A stretch of 64,000 nt of DNA, taken from positions 6,192 through 70,191 of the forward strand of contig DDUE01000070.1 of NCBI GenBank assembly GCA_002344625.1. Direction: 5' to 3'. The DNA comes from Rhodocyclaceae bacterium UBA2346 (GTDB lineage: Bacteria; Pseudomonadota; Gammaproteobacteria; Burkholderiales; Rhodocyclaceae). A program made the translations under genes and the position numbers. The notes under the pieces were generated by a model that searched no databases, had not been told where the DNA came from, and was given only the letters and a program-made list of their open reading frames with translations. How positions within the stretch are numbered: the stretch's first letter is position 1; each line of letters starts with the position of its first letter. Positions 1 through 7,521 of the stretch are shown here, piece by piece.

Positions 1-1066
1 CCGCGGCTCCTGCCGCCTCGGCGATGGCGCGCCATTCGAGGTTCTCGGCGATACCCGGCTTGCGCGCGCCGAACAGCATCAGCAGCGGCCGCCCCGCCGC
101 ATCGAACAGCTCGATCGAAGTCACCATTCCGTCCGCCGTGGGCTTGCGTACGAGCCACGTCTCGACGATGCCGCTTTCGAGCAGATGCAGATTGAAGTCG
201 GGATCCAGCACGTTGAACCAGTCGCCCATCTGCTTGAGATTGATCACCGGGCCGGTGTGGATCTGGATGCAGCTCCGGTTCCCCACGAAGGCCATGATCG
301 GCAACTCGCCCGCCCGCGCCGCTTCCAGCACCGCGCGATGCGCCAGCCGGTCCACCCGGGTCGCCCGGGCCGGCCCGGCCGCACGAAAGGCCGCCAGACG
401 CTCCAGCCCGTAGCGCTTGAGCAGCGGGAAGAAATCGTGAGTATCCTTGAGAGCATCCCAGTCGGCGCGGAACTGGCCCGAATCGAAACCTTCGGGAATC
501 GCGGCCGGATCGGCGCCATCGCCCGAAGTCGCCGCAGTGACGGCAAGATCCGCCTGCTGCTCGGGTGCGGCGAACTCGCTCACCAGCCGGTCGAACGCCG
601 CCACATCACTCTCGGACAGCAGATGGATCTTGTGGATGGCCTCGCCGTGCGAATCGAAGAACTGCAGACTGCGCGCCGCGCCGCCTTCGCGCGGCTCCAC
701 CTGCGCGAACGCCGACGACCAGTCGAACATGAACAGGCGCAGGTCGATGTCCTTGTCGACCGCCAGACCGATCCCACCGTTGAAGCTGAGGTTGCGATAG
801 ACCCCCTTGCGCTCGTGCACGCAGTGAGCATTGCGCGTCAGCGCCATGACCCTTCCGAGCGAGCCTACCGCGCCGAGGATCTCGGCGAACGCCGGCTTGA
901 GCGCGGTCACCGTCCGCCCGACATAGGCGGCAAGCAGCACGCCTTCGGCCACGCCCAGCGTTTCGGCGGCGTCGCGCATGCGCATGCGCGAGCCTGCGGC
1001 GATCAGGGCCTGATGACGGTCCCGCAACTGTTCGGGGGAAGACTGGCTGCTCGCGAGCATGTCCAT
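1..1066 (-). CDS. hmuS: Hemin-degrading factor HmuS/ChuS family (3' end cut by window edge)
   Basis: A cytoplasmic heme-binding/heme-degrading protein of the HmuS/ChuS/HemS family, which releases iron from or traffics imported heme. About 355 codons are visible, close to the family's usual 340-360, so only the last few residues lie beyond position 1. The N-terminal part reads MDMLASSQSS..LRDRHQ.. with a LAAYVG segment typical of the family, and the C-terminal part has LFGARKPG followed by ENLEWR, the family's closing signature. The start at 1066 is preceded by a clear AGGAG-type ribosome site at the usual distance. The upstream region carries a promoter overlapped by a Fur-like box, as expected of iron-starvation genes. 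No TonB receptor or heme ABC transporter is in view; they may lie beyond the left edge. Confidence 0.85.
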   Translation of the reverse strand, partial: MDMLASSQSSPEQLRDRHQALIAAGSRMRMRDAAETLGVAEGVLLAAYVGRTVTALKPAFAEILGAVGSLGRVMALTRNAHCVHERKGVYRNLSFNGGIGLAVDKDIDLRLFMFDWSSAFAQVEPREGGAARSLQFFDSHGEAIHKIHLLSESDVAAFDRLVSEFAAPEQQADLAVTAATSGDGADPAAIPEGFDSGQFRADWDALKDTHDFFPLLKRYGLERLAAFRAAGPARATRVDRLAHRAVLEAARAGELPIMAFVGNRSCIQIHTGPVINLKQMGDWFNVLDPDFNLHLLESGIVETWLVRKPTADGMVTSIELFDAAGRPLLMLFGARKPGIAENLEWRAIAEAAGAA

Positions 1067-1112
1067 GTATGACTCCTGTGCCGATTCCGGATTGTTGTTT
1101 GATCGAATTGGA

Positions 1113-1141
1113 ATCGTAAACGAAATCATTCTCATTTGCAA
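1113..1141 (-). promoter_or_regulatory. Promoter with overlapping Fur box upstream of hmuS
   Basis: On the minus strand TTGCAA (1141-1136), a 17-base spacer and TACGAT (1118-1113) form a plausible sigma-70 promoter about 47 bases before the hmuS start. Within it, positions 1139-1121 read GCAAATGAGAATGATTTCG, matching 12 of 19 positions of the consensus Fur box, including the AATGA-AAT-ATT core. A repressor there would cover the promoter, so iron-dependent repression is the natural reading. It is inferred from sequence only. Confidence 0.6.
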
Positions 1142-1261
1142 AGTTGCTGCGGCTGCACCCCGGATACGCGTGCTTTCCTCGCATATGGCCCATCACGGGT
1201 TCGGTGGCCAGAAGGGATAGAATCGCCGTTTCCCATCGCGGGCGACGAGCGGAGAACACGC

Positions 1262-2476
1262 ATGAGCGAAGTGACGTTGACGACGACACCCAAACCCTTG
1301 TCGGGCCTCAAGGTGGTGGAGCTCGGGACGCTGATCGCGGGACCGTTCGCGGCACGCATCCTGGCCGAGTTCGGCGCCGAGGTGATCAAGATCGAAGCGC
1401 CCGACGGCGGCGACCCGTTGCGCAAATGGCGCAAGCTTTATGAAGGCACGTCCTTGTGGTGGTTCGTGCAGGCGCGCAACAAGAAGTCCGTCACAGTGAA
1501 TCTCAAGCATCCGGACGGGATCGCGATCGTACGCAAGCTGGTGGCCGAGGCCGACATCGTGATCGAGAACTTCCGGCCGGGCGTGCTCGACAAGCTCGGC
1601 CTGGGCTGGGAGGTCTTGTCCGGCCTCAACCCGGGGCTGGTGATGCTGCGGCTGTCGGGCTTCGGCCAGACCGGTCCGATGGCGCAACAGCCGGGCTTCG
1701 GTGCCATCGGCGAATCGATGGGCGGCTTGCGCTACGTGACGGGTTTCGCCGACCGCCCGCCGGTCAAGACCGGCATCTCGATCGGCGACTCGATCGCCGC
1801 GCTGTGGGGCGTGATCGGTGCGTTGATGGCCCTGCGTCACCGCGAGGTCAATGGCGGCAAGGGCCAGGTCGTGGATGTGGCCCTTTACGAGGCGGTGTTC
1901 GCGATGATGGAGTCGCTGGTGCCAGAATTCGACGTGTTCGGCTTCGTGCGCGAGCGCACCGGCAACATCATGCCGGGCATCACCCCATCGAACACCCATA
2001 CCACCCGCGACGGCAAGCATGTGGCGATCGGGGCGAATGGCGATGCGATCTTCAGGCGCCTGATGCAGGCGATCGGCCGGGGCGATCTCGCGAACGCGCC
2101 CGACCTCGCAGACAACGCCGGGCGCGATGCCCGCCGCGACGAACTCTATGCCCTGATCGATGGCTGGGTCGGCGCGCAATCCGAAGCGGAGGTACTCGCC
2201 CGGCTCGCCGAAGCCGAGGTGCCCGCCTCGCGCATCTTCTCGGTGGCCGACATGTTCGCCGATCCGCAGTTTCTTGCCCGGGCGATGCTCGAGACCGTCA
2301 AGCTGCCAGACGGCCGCGACTGCCGGGTGCCCGGCATCATTCCCAAACTGTCCGAGACCCCGGGCGGCACCGAGTGGATCGGCCCGTCGCTGGGCGCGCA
2401 CACCGACTCGGTGCTGGGCGCGCTCGGCTACGCACCGTCCGATATCGCCATGCTTCGGCAAAAGGGCGCGATATGA
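1262..2476 (+). CDS. CaiB/BaiF family (type III) CoA-transferase
   Basis: A 404-residue family III CoA-transferase, moving CoA between acyl-CoA thioesters and free carboxylic acids through an aspartyl-CoA intermediate. The N-terminal LSGLKVVELGTLIAGPFAAR and the EVIKIEAPDGGDPLR motif are hallmark CaiB/BaiF segments; the conserved Asp in SIGDS (about residue 176) is the likely catalytic nucleophile; the HREVNGGKGQ segment is also family-typical. Length is normal (about 400). The ATG at 1262 is chosen because of a GGAG ribosome site just upstream and because the N-terminal motif begins there; longer in-frame versions add unrelated residues. Its substrate cannot be told from sequence, and no acyl-CoA dehydrogenase or racemase gene is adjacent. 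The following gene begins 79 bases later on the same strand but is unrelated in function. Confidence 0.88.
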   Translation: MSEVTLTTTPKPLSGLKVVELGTLIAGPFAARILAEFGAEVIKIEAPDGGDPLRKWRKLYEGTSLWWFVQARNKKSVTVNLKHPDGIAIVRKLVAEADIVIENFRPGVLDKLGLGWEVLSGLNPGLVMLRLSGFGQTGPMAQQPGFGAIGESMGGLRYVTGFADRPPVKTGISIGDSIAALWGVIGALMALRHREVNGGKGQVVDVALYEAVFAMMESLVPEFDVFGFVRERTGNIMPGITPSNTHTTRDGKHVAIGANGDAIFRRLMQAIGRGDLANAPDLADNAGRDARRDELYALIDGWVGAQSEAEVLARLAEAEVPASRIFSVADMFADPQFLARAMLETVKLPDGRDCRVPGIIPKLSETPGGTEWIGPSLGAHTDSVLGALGYAPSDIAMLRQKGAI

Positions 2477-2555
2477 GCGCCCCCGTCCGGCCACCCAAAG
2501 GGCACGCACGCCGACCGCCGGACGGTGGTCGCGCCGGCGACCCGAGGGCAGTCCG

Positions 2556-4373
2556 ATGAACGCCGTACCCGAACCGAGCCGCGCGCCAATGCCCCACGAC
2601 CGCCGGATCACACTCAGGGAGCTCGCCCAGCATCTGCTCGCCGACGGACTGATCGGCCGCGACGAGCATGATGCGCTGCTCACGGGGCAGCGCCGGCAGA
2701 CCCCCCAGGCGCACCCCCTGGTCGAGATCGCCGAGCATCGGCTCAAATCCGCCGCAGCCCCCAACAAACTCCTCGACATCGAAACCCTGACCGAGTGGCT
2801 GGCACGCAAGGTCGGGCTCGACTATCTGCATATCGATCCGCTCAAGATCCACTTTTCGGCCGTCACCGAGATCATGTCGAGCGCGTATGCGGCGCGGATC
2901 CGGGTCTTGCCGGTGCAGGTCGGCCCGGACGAGGTCGTGATCGCCACCGCCGAACCCTTCATCCGCGAATGGGAGAGCGAGCTGCGGCCCATCCTGAAAC
3001 GTTCGATCAGGCGGGTGCTGGCGAACCCGCTGGATATCGAACGCTTTCGGGTCGAGTTCTACAACCTCGCCCGCTCGGTCAAGAATGCCACCCGGCTCGA
3101 TCCGCAACGCGCCAACCCGATCGCGAACTTCGAACAACTGGTGGAACTCGGCGACAACAATCGCCAGTTCGACGCCAACGAACAACACATCGTGCGCATC
3201 GTCGATTGGCTGTGGCAGTACGCCTTCGATCAGCGCGCCTCGGACATCCACGTCGAACCGCGCCGCACCCTCGGGAGCATCCGCTTTCGCATCGACGGGG
3301 TGCTGCACCAGGTGTATCAGTTGCCCATCAGCGTGATCAACGCGATGACCAGCCGGATCAAGATCCTCGGGCGCATGGACGTGGTCGAAAAGCGCCGCCC
3401 GCAGGATGGCCGGATCAAGACCCGTACGCCCCAGGGCGCCGAGGTCGAATTGCGGCTGTCGACGCTGCCGACGGTGTTCGGCGAAAAACTGGTGATGCGG
3501 ATCTTCGACCCGGACGTGCTGGTGCGCAGCTTCGCCGAAATGGGTTTCAGCGACGACGACCGGCATCGCTGGTCGCACATGACCCGCCAGGCCAACGGCA
3601 TCATCCTGGTGACCGGCCCGACCGGCTCGGGCAAGACCACCACGCTGTACTCGACCCTGAAGCAGCTCGCGACCCCCGAAGTGAACGTCTGCACGATCGA
3701 AGACCCGATCGAGATGGTCGAGGAGAGCTTCAACCAGATGCAGGTGCAGGCTGCGATCGACCTGGGCTTCGCCGACGGGGTGCGCGCCCTGCTGCGCCAG
3801 GATCCGGACATCATCATGATCGGCGAGATCCGCGACCTGCGCACCGCCGACATGGCGATCCAGGCCGCGCTCACCGGCCACCTGGTGCTGTCCACGCTGC
3901 ACACCAACGATGCACCGGCCGCGATCACCCGCCTGCTCGACCTCGGGGTGCCCCCCTATCTGATCAACGCGACCGTGCTCGGGGTCATGGGGCAACGGCT
4001 GGTACGCACGCTGTGCCCGCAATGCAAGCAGCGCCACCCGCTTGGCGCGGACGACGAGCGCGACTGGAAGCAACTGGTCATGCCGTTCAAATCACCCCTG
4101 CCGACCGGGGTGAGTCGTCCGGTCGGATGTCTGGAATGCCGCGACACCGGCTACCGCGGCCGGGTCGGGATCTACGAAACGCTGCTGATGTCCGCCCCGC
4201 TGCGCAAGCTGGTGACGCCCGGTGCCGATCTCGCCGCGATCCGCCAGCAGGCCTACCGCGAAGGCATGAAGCCACTGCGGGTGTCGGGCGCGCTCAAGAT
4301 CGCCGAAGGGCTGACCACCTTCGCCGAGGTGATCCAGGTAGCGCCCCCCGCGAGCGAAGATCAGCCCGACTGA
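2556..4373 (+). CDS. GspE/PilB-family secretion or pilus assembly ATPase (orphan)
   Basis: A 605-residue hexameric ATPase of the type II secretion/type IV pilus superfamily. An N-terminal MshEN-like region (about 20-180) precedes the motor: ASDIHVEPRR (about 228-237), Walker A GPTGSGKTT (354-362), Asp box TIEDPIE (380-386), Walker B DPDIIMIGEIRD (416-427), His box TGHLVLSTLHTND (440-452), and a zinc tetracysteine (CPQC 487-490, CLEC 525-528). All catalytic elements look intact. The ATG at 2556 starts the homologous region; its ribosome site is weak. No gsp, pil or msh genes are nearby, so the partner machine must be elsewhere. It ends 8 bases from the convergent trpE stop. A second, GAF-fused member is at 7522-9879. 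Confidence 0.85.
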   Translation: MNAVPEPSRAPMPHDRRITLRELAQHLLADGLIGRDEHDALLTGQRRQTPQAHPLVEIAEHRLKSAAAPNKLLDIETLTEWLARKVGLDYLHIDPLKIHFSAVTEIMSSAYAARIRVLPVQVGPDEVVIATAEPFIREWESELRPILKRSIRRVLANPLDIERFRVEFYNLARSVKNATRLDPQRANPIANFEQLVELGDNNRQFDANEQHIVRIVDWLWQYAFDQRASDIHVEPRRTLGSIRFRIDGVLHQVYQLPISVINAMTSRIKILGRMDVVEKRRPQDGRIKTRTPQGAEVELRLSTLPTVFGEKLVMRIFDPDVLVRSFAEMGFSDDDRHRWSHMTRQANGIILVTGPTGSGKTTTLYSTLKQLATPEVNVCTIEDPIEMVEESFNQMQVQAAIDLGFADGVRALLRQDPDIIMIGEIRDLRTADMAIQAALTGHLVLSTLHTNDAPAAITRLLDLGVPPYLINATVLGVMGQRLVRTLCPQCKQRHPLGADDERDWKQLVMPFKSPLPTGVSRPVGCLECRDTGYRGRVGIYETLLMSAPLRKLVTPGADLAAIRQQAYREGMKPLRVSGALKIAEGLTTFAEVIQVAPPASEDQPD

Positions 4374-4381
4374 GCCGCACC

Positions 4382-5869
4382 TCAGTCCGGCCGGGTATCG
4401 AGCCCCTGCTCGGCCATTTCGGCCGCGCGCAACGTGCCCAGCGCCTTATTCTGGGTTTCCTGCCATTCGGCGTCGGGATTCGAGTCGGCGACGATGCCAG
4501 CCCCGACCTGCACATGGATCTGCCCGTCCTTGACCACCGCGGTGCGGATCGCGATCGCCAGATCCATGTCGCCATGAAAGCCGATGTAGCCGGCGGCGCC
4601 CGCATAGATGCCGCGCTTGACCGGCTCGAGTTCGTCGATGATCTCCATCGCGCGGACCTTGGGCGCGCCTGAGACCGTGCCGGCCGGAAAGGTCGCGCGC
4701 AGCACCGCGAGCGCATTGAGGCCGTCCTTCAGCCGCCCCTCGACGTTCGAGACGATGTGCATCACATGTGAGTAGCGCTCGATGTTGAAGCGCTCGGTAA
4801 CCTTCACCGAGCCGGTCTGCGCCACCCGGCCCGCATCGTTGCGCCCGAGATCGAGAAGCTGCAGGTGCTCGGCGAGCTCCTTCTGGTCGGAGAGAAGATC
4901 CTTCTCCAACGCCTCGTCCTCGGCGGGACCGGCGCCACGCCTGCGCGTGCCGGCGATCGGCCGCACCGTGACGCGCCGCCCCTCGCCATCGTCGTCGAGC
5001 CGCACCAGGATTTCGGGCGACGCCCCGACCACCTGAAAATCGTCGAAATTGAAGTAGAACATGTAGGGCGACGGGTTGAGCGTGCGAAGCGCGCGATACA
5101 ACGCGAGCGGGCTGGCGGCGAAAGGCTTGCTCATGCGCTGCGCGAGCACCACCTGCATGACGTCGCCTGCGACGATGTAGTCCTTGATGCGCTCCACCGC
5201 GACCTTGAAGGCCTCTTCGCCAAAGCTCGAGACCACGGGCTGGGGATCGGTACGCACCTCGTCCGGGATGGCCGTCGGCGCGCGCAGGCGCACGAGCAGT
5301 TCCCTAAGGCGTTTTTTCGCCCGTTTGAACGCCCCCGGCACTTCCGGCTCGGCATACACGACCAGGGTCAGCTTGCCCGACAGGTTGTCGACGATCGCGA
5401 TCTCCTCCGACAACAGCAGCACGATGTCGGGCGTATTCAGCGTATCGGGCTTTTCGGTCTTCGAAAGGCGTGGTTCGATGTAGCGGACCGTGTCGTAGCC
5501 GAAACAGCCGACCAGGCCACCGGCGAAGCGTGGCAGGTGCTCGCGCGGCGGCACCTTGATGCGGGCCATGAACTCCGCGATGAAATTGAGCGGGTCGCCG
5601 TAGTCCCGCCGCTCGACCAGGCGGTTGCCGGTCAGCAGCAGCGCCGAGCGCCCATAGACCTCGATACGGGTGGTCGCGGCGAGCCCGATCATCGAGTAGC
5701 GGCCGAAGCGCTCGCCGCCCTGCACCGATTCGAGCAGATAGCTCCACGGCTCGTTCGCGAGCTTCAGGTAGATCGACAACGGCGTATCGAGATCGGCGAA
5801 CGTTTCCAGCGTGACCGGAATACGGTTATAGCCTTGGGCCGCAAGGGCGTTGAATTCTTGCTCAAGCAT
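4382..5869 (-). CDS. trpE: Anthranilate synthase component I
   Basis: Makes anthranilate from chorismate and glutamine-derived ammonia, the first committed step of tryptophan synthesis; it works with the amidotransferase TrpG. 495 residues, standard length. The feedback-inhibition element [16 protein letters not shown] is near residues 45-62, and the chorismate-binding half carries [45 protein letters not shown] and AGAAGYIGF. It starts with ATG at 5869. It follows rpe and gph in the same direction, as in many beta- and gammaproteobacteria, but trpG, trpD and trpC, which usually come next, are absent: the downstream neighbour is the convergent ATPase gene at 2556-4373. Confidence 0.97.
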   Translation of the reverse strand: MLEQEFNALAAQGYNRIPVTLETFADLDTPLSIYLKLANEPWSYLLESVQGGERFGRYSMIGLAATTRIEVYGRSALLLTGNRLVERRDYGDPLNFIAEFMARIKVPPREHLPRFAGGLVGCFGYDTVRYIEPRLSKTEKPDTLNTPDIVLLLSEEIAIVDNLSGKLTLVVYAEPEVPGAFKRAKKRLRELLVRLRAPTAIPDEVRTDPQPVVSSFGEEAFKVAVERIKDYIVAGDVMQVVLAQRMSKPFAASPLALYRALRTLNPSPYMFYFNFDDFQVVGASPEILVRLDDDGEGRRVTVRPIAGTRRRGAGPAEDEALEKDLLSDQKELAEHLQLLDLGRNDAGRVAQTGSVKVTERFNIERYSHVMHIVSNVEGRLKDGLNALAVLRATFPAGTVSGAPKVRAMEIIDELEPVKRGIYAGAAGYIGFHGDMDLAIAIRTAVVKDGQIHVQVGAGIVADSNPDAEWQETQNKALGTLRAAEMAEQGLDTRPD

Positions 5870-6067
5870 GGGGACTCCACAACAACGGATTTGATTCGGG
5901 CGTTTGGCCGGGCGTCGTCACGACGGCCGGCAATGGGTGCGCTTTTCAGTGGCCCGCAGGCCAGCTGCGACGCCAGCGGCCGCAGCCTTGCGCTGCGGCG
6001 GAGAATGCGGTGTCGTCCGAATGGCGTTGGTGAGTCACGATGATCACGATGTTGAGGCCGTCGGCGT
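5870..6067 (-). promoter_or_regulatory. gph-trpE intergenic region with two hairpins and a Trp-containing mini-ORF (possible leader)
   Basis: A 198-base gap separates gph from trpE in an otherwise tight unit. On the minus strand a short reading frame ending at 5946 closes with CGRWRRSWPAGH, holding two Trp codons close to its stop. An 8-bp perfect hairpin lies at 5979-5999 and a longer interrupted palindrome at 5907-5931. This layout resembles a trp leader, but there is no U-run after the second hairpin, no clear ribosome site for the mini-ORF and no tandem Trp codons. I treat it as a candidate control region only. Confidence 0.25.
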
Positions 6068-6754
6068 TCAGCGGCCCGGGTTGATGACGATGCGATCCAG
6101 CACTTCCGTGGTGCTCGATATTAGCCCATCGCATTCGATGGTGTCCACGGGCACGCCTTCGCTATAGCCGTAGGTGACCAGCAGCACCGGCATCCGCGCC
6201 GCGCGGGCCGCCAGTGCGTCGTTGGCCGAGTCGCCGATCATGAGCGCGTCGCGCCGCGAGACCCCGAGCTGCTCGCAGGCGTGCAGCAGCACCGCCGGAT
6301 CGGGTTTCTTGACCGCCAGCGTGTCGCCGCTGACCACGACCGGAAAGTAATGCGCAATTCCCATGCGCTCAAGTAACGGACGGGTAAATGCCTCGGCCTT
6401 GTTGGTGACACAAGCCAGCGCGAAACCACGGCGATGCAACGCGGCCAGCGTGTCGGCCACGCCGGGGTACAGCCGGCTGCGCGAGCCATTCACATCGGCA
6501 TAGTGCGCGCGGAAGCGCTCGATCGCGCGCTCGACCTCGTCGTCGCTGGCCACCATCCCTTCGGTCATGCAGCGCCTGACCAGGTTCGGAATACCCTTGC
6601 CGACGAACGTGCGAATCTCGTCGAGAGACCGCGGCGGTCGCGAACATTCCGACAAGGTGCGATTGGCCGCTTCCGCCAGATCCTCGATTGTGTCGAGCAA
6701 GGTGCCATCGAGGTCGAACAGCACCGCATTCACCGCAATGCGCGCTGCACTCAT
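6068..6754 (-). CDS. gph: Phosphoglycolate phosphatase (HAD family)
   Basis: A 228-residue HAD-superfamily hydrolase that removes phosphate from 2-phosphoglycolate (from DNA repair or RuBisCO side reactions). Motif I is [10 protein letters not shown] (nucleophile and acid Asp pair near residues 13-15), motif II the ACVTNKAE Thr-Asn region, motif III the Lys in VKKPDPAVL, and motif [17 protein letters not shown]. The start at 6754 overlaps the rpe stop as ATGA, so translation is probably coupled; an upstream in-frame extension into rpe is not credible. The rpe-gph-trpE order is a common proteobacterial arrangement and supports gph rather than another HAD phosphatase. Confidence 0.92.
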   Translation of the reverse strand: MSAARIAVNAVLFDLDGTLLDTIEDLAEAANRTLSECSRPPRSLDEIRTFVGKGIPNLVRRCMTEGMVASDDEVERAIERFRAHYADVNGSRSRLYPGVADTLAALHRRGFALACVTNKAEAFTRPLLERMGIAHYFPVVVSGDTLAVKKPDPAVLLHACEQLGVSRRDALMIGDSANDALAARAARMPVLLVTYGYSEGVPVDTIECDGLISSTTEVLDRIVINPGR

Positions 6755-7449
6755 TGCGGCGCCACCTTGGCAAGCTCGGCACGCAGGGCCGCGATCACGC
6801 TGTCGTAACGATGCGGATCCGAAACCGACGCCGCACCGAAAACCGCCGACCCGGCAACGAAGGTATCCGCGCCTGCGCGCGCGATCTCGGCAATGTTGTC
6901 GACCTTCACCCCGCCGTCGATCTCGAGCAGGATGCGCCGGCCACTCTTCTCTTCGTACGCATCGAGCCGCGCACGCACCGCACGCAGCTTGACCAGGGTT
7001 TCCGGTATGAACTTCTGCCCGCCAAAGCCGGGGTTGACGCTCATCAGCAACACCATGTCGAGTTGGTCGAGCACATGATCGAGATGATTCAGCGGCGTGG
7101 CCGGGTTGAACACCAGCCCGGCCTTGCAACCGGATTCGCGTATCAGCCCGAGGCTGCGGTCGATGTGCTCGGAAGCCTCGGGATGAAAGGTGATGAGATT
7201 CGCGCCGGCCTTGGCAAAATCGGGAATGATGCGGTCGACCGGTTTGACCATCAGGTGCACGTCGATCTCGGCGCGGGTGTGCGGCCGGATGGCCTCACAG
7301 ACCAGTGGGCCGATCGTGAGGTTGGGCACGTAATGGTTGTCCATCACATCGAAGTGGATCCAGTCGGCACCGGCCGCAATGACGTTGCGCACCTCCTCGC
7401 CAAGACAGGCGAAGTCGGCCGATAACAGGCTGGGGGCGATCTTGAACAT
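6751..7449 (-). CDS. rpe: Ribulose-phosphate 3-epimerase
   Basis: Interconverts ribulose 5-phosphate and xylulose 5-phosphate in the pentose phosphate pathway and Calvin cycle. 232 residues, normal length. The TIM-barrel metal-site motifs are visible: [12 protein letters not shown] at the start, [14 protein letters not shown](V)HLMV, the [12 protein letters not shown] loop and LEIDGGV near the end. The ATG at 7449 has an AGGAG ribosome site six bases upstream; the longer reading frame adds 19 unrelated residues and is rejected. It overlaps gph by four bases and follows the GAF-ATPase gene by 72 bases on the same strand. Confidence 0.97.
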   Translation of the reverse strand: MFKIAPSLLSADFACLGEEVRNVIAAGADWIHFDVMDNHYVPNLTIGPLVCEAIRPHTRAEIDVHLMVKPVDRIIPDFAKAGANLITFHPEASEHIDRSLGLIRESGCKAGLVFNPATPLNHLDHVLDQLDMVLLMSVNPGFGGQKFIPETLVKLRAVRARLDAYEEKSGRRILLEIDGGVKVDNIAEIARAGADTFVAGSAVFGAASVSDPHRYDSVIAALRAELAKVAPQ

Positions 7450-7521
7450 CTTTTTCTCCTGGGGTCTGATGCGGGCTGCGATCGTATCCGAACCGGGCTG
7501 GCACAAGCCACCCGCAACCGG

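Noticed and set aside
185-1072. 295-codon plus-strand frame over the hmuS-like gene
   Set aside because: Shadow of the real minus-strand gene; its translation has no family features, while the minus strand gives HmuS motifs with an AGGAG ribosome site and a promoter.
5907-5931. Palindrome before trpE as an attenuator terminator
   Set aside because: No U-run follows on the trpE strand, and the loop would be very small, so a classic attenuator is not supported.
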